Position numbers and translations under genes: made by a program | The notes under the pieces: generated by a model | Seen by the model: only the letters and a program-made list of their open reading frames with translations | Database searches by the model: none | What the model was told of the DNA's origin: nothing | Source: Daphnia pulex | Taxonomy: Eukaryota; Arthropoda; Branchiopoda; Diplostraca; Daphniidae | DNA: 64,000 nt | Direction of reading: 5' to 3' | NCBI RefSeq assembly: GCF_021134715.1 | Contig: NC_060027.1 | Coordinates: forward strand, 3,286,001-3,350,000 | Shown here: in pieces, positions 59,237 through 64,000 of the stretch | How the letters are laid out: each line of letters begins with the position of its first letter | How positions within the stretch are numbered: position 1 is the stretch's first letter

Positions 59237-61472
59237 TTAAGACTGGGTCTCCACGACGGACTTGCTGGGATTCCGGATAAAGTGGACGGTGCTCCAGTCG
59301 CGGAAGGGGACGGACGGCGTGACGACGCTGCCCATGCTGACGTTCATGTGCGGATGAGACGGGCCGTCGTGATCGGCCTTTTGCAGCTGCCGGTGGTAGC
59401 AGAGGAAACTGGCCACCAGGACGGAGATGACGACGCACATGGCCAGCAGGACGAACAGGGCCGAAAAGCCCGGTGCCGGCAGGCAGATGCCGTAGACGAC
59501 CTCCTCGCGGATCTTGCCCTGGAAGATGGTGACGCTGGGCACGTCGCCGTCTCCGTTGGTCGAGTTGCTGTTCAAAGAAAAGGCCAAATCGACGGCCGAA
59601 ATGACTTCGTAGCCCACTTTGACGCCGACGTCGGCGCTGCGCACGTGACGCTCGTGAATGGCGTACGAACGCTTCGATCGGCTCTTGACGCCCTCGGACT
59701 TCTTCTGCCGCACTTCGTATTGGCTCAAATCGTGAATGTGGGCGATGCTGAAATTTGAAAAATTGAAATTTTTGAATTTTTGAAAATTTTGGCGGGAAAA
59801 AATTAGTTTTTGAAATTTTTACTCGAATTTGTCGAAATTGAGACTGCGGGGTCCGTGCGGGAATTTGCCGGGTCCTCGTTCCGAGTATTTGTTATCTTCG
59901 GATTTTTTCTCTTCTCTTTCCAGGGGCCGGTCGATTGGCGATGGTAGAGCGACGCTGAGTCCCTGGTCCTGGGTCTGGCTGCCCGGAATGGGGATCGGGA
60001 CGTCCACCACTTGAGCCTGGGCTTGAGGCGGAGGAGGTGCCACCTGGGCGGAGGCCACCGGACTGAAATTGTCCTTTTTCTTCTGGAAGAGTCCAGGGCG
60101 GGAAGAGCGTTCGGGAGAGCTGGGCTTGTTGCGGCCCAGCAGACCAAAGAACGGACGTTTGCTGCTGGTCTGAGGCTCCGGTTCGACTTCGCGGGCTGGC
60201 GGAAGTGGATTCCTCCTCTGGGCCGGATACTGCTGCTGTTGCTGGGCTACAGGCGGAGCCACCGGCAAGTTGCGGCCGGGCAACGGCTGAGGCGGCAGCT
60301 CGTAGGCGGATGAAGATTTCTGCTGGGCCGGAATGGGAACGAATGAGGGAACGGGTGCGGTGGCGGCCGGATTGTAGGAGGCCTTGGTCTCGGTGTAGGC
60401 CAGCTGCTGCTCGGCCGCCCGGCTGATGGTCTTGTCGCAGTGTTCCGGGCATCCGTGCCGGCAGATTTCCACCTTGCAGCGGATGTAGACCTGGAGCGAG
60501 TCGGGGAACTTGAAGGCGTGGAAGAAGGCGTAGCTCATGACGGTCGAGCGGCCGTCGTTGCTGCGCAGCTTCAAGAATTTCGAGACCATCTTGGGCCGGA
60601 GGACGCAGCCGTGCTCGTCCGACAGCTGGATGGGCCGGTTAACTCCGTCAGAAGCTTCGCACGACTTGACGCGCATGTCGAATTCACCTGGAACCGAAAA
60701 GAAGATCGGAATAATAAAATCAGCGACCGCAGTTATAACAACAACAAGAAGCCGGCCAAGTCAAACGGCGGATATCCGCTCGATTAATCCGCCGCCCGTT
60801 CAACTGGAAACTGGGAATCAATCGAAACAATTTTCTCTTCTTACCCGCTAGATCGTTGATGGCGACTACCATCGTCAGAGTGGAGCCGAGTGGAACGATA
60901 CCACTGATTGGACTGGCCCACGGCCCTTTGCCGTTTTGAATTTCCATCCAGCAGTCGACGTTATCACCTGGTGAGAGAAATGACCGTTGAGTCTTTAAAT
61001 TTCAAATGATTTCAATTTGATAATAATGAAATTAACCTCTGAAATTGAGCTCGACGACTTCGAGGTCGGCGATGACCATGGGCGGTTTGGTGGCCGTCTT
61101 CTCGTAGTCGTTGTACCACTCGCAGCGGAGCCGTTTGGCCTCGTCCCAGACTTCGATGAGCTCCTCGTCGTACTGGACGACGACCGTGTTCTCGTAGAAT
61201 TTGCCCTTGGCGTCCGGCTTGGTCCCGCACCCGTTGTAGATGATGGAGAAGCGGAAGTTGGTCCGGCTCGATTTCGGGTGGACGTAGACGCAATTGTCCT
61301 GGCCGAATTGGCCCTTGGAGAAGACCAGACCGGTGAAGGGCTTGTCGAACGACAGCTGCACTTCCATGTGATCCTTGGCGCACATGACTTCGAGATTTTG
61401 AATTTGCGGCAAGTTGACGGGCCGCTCCTGTTGCCACGGCTCCTGACCCAGGGCGTTCTGCCCATTTCCTAC
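59237..61472 (-). CDS. ZP-domain transmembrane protein, cuticlin type (5' exon missing)
   Basis: Four minus-strand exons (61472-61037, 60967-60845, 60687-59823 and 59747-59237) join in frame to 644 residues plus a missing N-terminus. The first exon holds the ZP-N half, with LPQIQNLEVMCAKDHMEV, FDKPFTGLVFSKGQFG and DNCVYVHP. The second and third give ZP-C: DCWMEIQNGKGPWASP, IVPLGSTLTMVVAIND, GCVLRPKMVSKF, SYAFFHAFKFPDSLQ and CKVEICRHGCPEHC. A Pro/Gln-rich linker of about 190 residues follows. Then come RSKRS, a furin-type site, a single membrane helix (FSALFVLLAMCVVISVLVAS) and a short cytoplasmic tail. Such proteins polymerise in the apical extracellular matrix under the arthropod cuticle after furin release. 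The exon starting at 61472 begins in phase 0 after AATTAG, so a signal-peptide exon must lie upstream, probably beyond 64 kb. Confidence 0.88.
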
Positions 61473-63759
61473 CTAATTTTCCAGCCCAAAACAGAAAATG
61501 AAGATGTTGATTAGTGAAGATTCTAATATCCAACCGAATCATTAATGATGCCATTAAAACTTGTTTGGTCCGTCGTAAAATATTAAAAAAACGACTGGGC
61601 TGTATAGAGGAAAGGATATTTAATTATTTATATATGGATCAACCGTCGTGGGGTGTCTTGTGTTGGAAGAATGGAAAAAAAAGCAAAAGATGAAAATGGT
61701 TTTTACTTTTTTAAATTGTGGCGAGGTACTGGCGCGAGCGCGCGCTCGACTTTCATCTTTTTTTTTTATTATTATTTATTTTCACGACAGCGTCAACTAT
61801 GCGCGCAAGTCGTTATAGATTAACATTAGCCCAGCTCTCTCTCTCTCTCTCCCGTCGTGATATGTCGGGGTCTTAATTATCTGCACATAAACCTTCGGGG
61901 TTTGTTCTGTATACCTGTCTACCTGATAGACGCTCTAACTGAATTTGAATTTGTCTCTTATTTTCTGTCGACTGCTTCCCAGTAATTATACACGGGCTAT
62001 ACAGCGCGAATAAATAATCATTTACCATTTAAAAAAAATCAAAAGAAATCGAATCGAAAGTCGATTGGCATTATTCGTCGCTTGTCATTTCAGTTTAATT
62101 TCGCCAACATTTTATTTCTTTTCAGAATTTTGACAGTTGGCCGAGGATGACAGATGGAGATTGGGACTCGGCAACAGCCAGTGCACAGAGTGATATGAAG
62201 AAGAAACCGTTTTTTTATTTTCTCCGGGTGTACCGGTGGGGGCGTTATATACGATCCGGGGCCAAATGATTTCAAAAAATCCGAAGAAAAGAATTTGATT
62301 TGGGTTTAAAAAAGGCGGATGGTGCACGCGATAGGGCGCTTCCTATATATCAAACGCCGTGACCTTTTGTCCCTCCACGCAATACGACTATTAACGCACG
62401 CATGTTTTAAATTATTTGAAAAATATAGCTACAGCAGCTCTGTTATTCTTGATGGTTTCATTTAAATTTCAACGCCAAGGCAAATAAACAAACGAGAAAT
62501 CGGTAGACCGCGCGCGATTGCAATTCATGTGAATTGAAATATACCGGTGACTGAAACAGTTAGAGACTTTCTCAAGGATATCTGATGGTATGTAGCGACT
62601 AAATCTTTTTTTTCAAAAATGTCTAGAAAAAGGTGGACATTTGTTGTGTGCATTTCCGAAAAAAAGAATAATATTAGACGGATGGTTCAATAAGAACAAG
62701 GTGTATAAATATACACACACACACAGACACACAATCAGGTGACCGCAAAAACCTAACTGCACTTTTCCACCAGGCACATGCAACTTCCTCTTTCGTTCCT
62801 TCTTCTTCCTCTTTCGCCACCTTGCCTTATCCGCCTTCTTCTCCGCATTGTCAAGGGCCGTTTCCCATCAGAAACCCCCCCACGCACAATTCCACTCTTC
62901 GTCGTGTATAACTTCACCAACCAAAAAATCGTCAAGGTTCCCTCTCTCTCTTTCGCTTTCCAACAGGGGGCAATAGACGCCGAGCCCAGTGAATTTCAAC
63001 CCAAAAAATAAAAATGAAAATCTTTTTTTTTTTCCATATTATAGGCTATATTCCCAGGGCTTGTATACGTATACATTCGATATACCATCGAGAGGGAGCC
63101 AGCCGGCGGATACACATATGCTTGACAGCCAAAACGGCACATGTATCTACTACCAGTAACTTTTTCGCTTGTAACTTTTTTTGGTACCGTTAAAAATACA
63201 TGTATGAGCGCCGGCGAAACATTTGAAAAGAATTGCCAAGAGGAGACGAGTCTTTGCTTGTCACGGAACCCGCCAGGCATTGAGAAATAATGTTTCTTTA
63301 TGTATCGACTACTTCCCCATGTGAAATATACATATGGGATAGCATTTTACGCTGACGCAAAAGGCTTGGCACATTTCGCATTTTCCCAACCTGTGAGACA
63401 TTCTATTTTCTGATGATTTCGCAAGCGAATAATCAATTCTTCTCGAGGGCAGATGTTATTTTTAAATTGTTCTGATTTAGTTTTTTTTTTTAATTCGAGC
63501 GCGGGTGAAAAATCGCGTTTGTATTGTTTGAGAGGTTTGAATTTAGGCGGGACGATTTTTAATTATGTTTCGATCGATACCTAAGAATGGCTATGGCTAA
63601 TTAGAATATTAGTGTCGTCTGCTTTTTTTTGTTTCTCAAGTTTCACAGTTTCGATAAGGAGACAGTCCACGTGTAAGATTATCAAGAAAATAATCACTTT
63701 TTTGGAGACGTATACACGTGGCTAACACGAAAAATAGCACAGCAAATAAATTTACAAAA
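61473..63759. other. intron or upstream region of the ZP gene
   Basis: AT-rich with CT repeats (about 61834-61852) and a CA-rich stretch near 62712. No exon was recognised on either strand. It is probably the first intron of the ZP gene. Confidence 0.4.
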
Positions 63760-63831
63760 ATGTGGTCGTCGTATCAACTCTGGTTGTGTCTCTGTAGCAT
63801 CGTTCAATCCACACTCCATGCTGTTTCTCAG
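63760..63831 (+). CDS. possible signal-peptide exon of a new gene
   Basis: An ATG preceded by CAAAA opens 24 codons, MWSSYQLWLCLCSIVQSTLH then AVSQ, and ends exactly at a CAG/GTAAAA donor in phase 0. The composition is that of a signal peptide ending near HA. The rest of the gene would lie beyond the window. A minus-strand frame overlapping it (MIIPFLFLVFLPEKQHG) is also hydrophobic, so strand is not certain. Confidence 0.35.
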
Positions 63832-64000
63832 GTAAAAAAACCAAGAATAGAAATGGAATGATCATGAGAGCTTTAAATAGAAGAGTTAAACCTGTTCCAA
63901 AGTTGGGAAATTTTAGCTCCTGAGTCCTGACTAGCATTTGTCATGTATGCCCTCTGTCGCTGCATGGCAGTTTGTTTCCACCATGTAACCTTTTCCCTTA

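Noticed and set aside
59228-59758. 176-codon plus-strand frame
   Set aside because: Antisense of the last ZP exon, which has a clear furin site and membrane helix on the minus strand.
61012-61554. 180-codon minus-strand frame overlapping the ZP-N exon
   Set aside because: Alternative frame of the ZP-N exon; the 126-codon frame carries the conserved ZP cysteines.

Overview
The window looks like nuclear DNA of a small crustacean, most likely a Daphnia-type water flea. Protein genes are split into many short exons with GT-AG introns. There is a eukaryotic tRNA-Gly and several short inverted-repeat transposons. There are also tyrosine-rich repeat genes of the YYTTKAPEYYTT kind and an IRE1-like kinase, both of which I associate with Daphnia gene sets. 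The assignment is inference from family resemblance. All exon models below were built by hand from splice signals and codon phase; no RNA data or searches were available.

Layout. 1-8.1 kb: AT-rich DNA with a 125-bp tandem duplication, a three-exon IRE1-like pseudokinase (+), a four-exon secreted six-cysteine peptide precursor (-), and the last three exons of an unrecognised gene (+). 8.2-20.7 kb: a very large near-perfect palindrome. Two 5,034-bp arms (9156-14189 and 15476-20509) match base for base with no net indel (paired positions always sum to 29665) and at least four substitutions. Each arm carries a mosaic, mostly broken array of tyrosine-rich secreted-protein genes, a piggyBac-type MITE and a second palindromic MITE. 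The 1,286-bp spacer is almost entirely an older, diverged fold-back element, and a solo arm of that element lies just outside at 21.15-21.66 kb. 22.2 kb: tRNA-Gly(GCC) (-). 23.4-27.9 kb: an eight-exon KChIP/neuronal-calcium-sensor gene (+), followed by a hAT MITE with an 8-bp target duplication.

29.96-54.34 kb: one 13-exon gene (-) with introns up to 7.7 kb. Its conserved exons spell out a poly(ADP-ribose) glycohydrolase (PARG) fold. The signature GGG...QEE is changed to IGG...QEC, and about 955 low-complexity Ser/Gln-rich residues are inserted between the two halves of the catalytic macrodomain. It is best read as a PARG-derived pseudoenzyme or scaffold. Its introns hold microsatellites and three perfect CArg-type CCTTATAAGG sites. 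59.2-61.5 kb: a ZP-domain transmembrane protein of the cuticlin type (-), missing its signal-peptide exon. At the right edge (63.76 kb, +) there is a possible signal-peptide exon of a further gene.

The genes do not form an operon-like unit. The most unusual items are the 11.35-kb palindrome with its fold-back core and the inactivated, split PARG-like gene.
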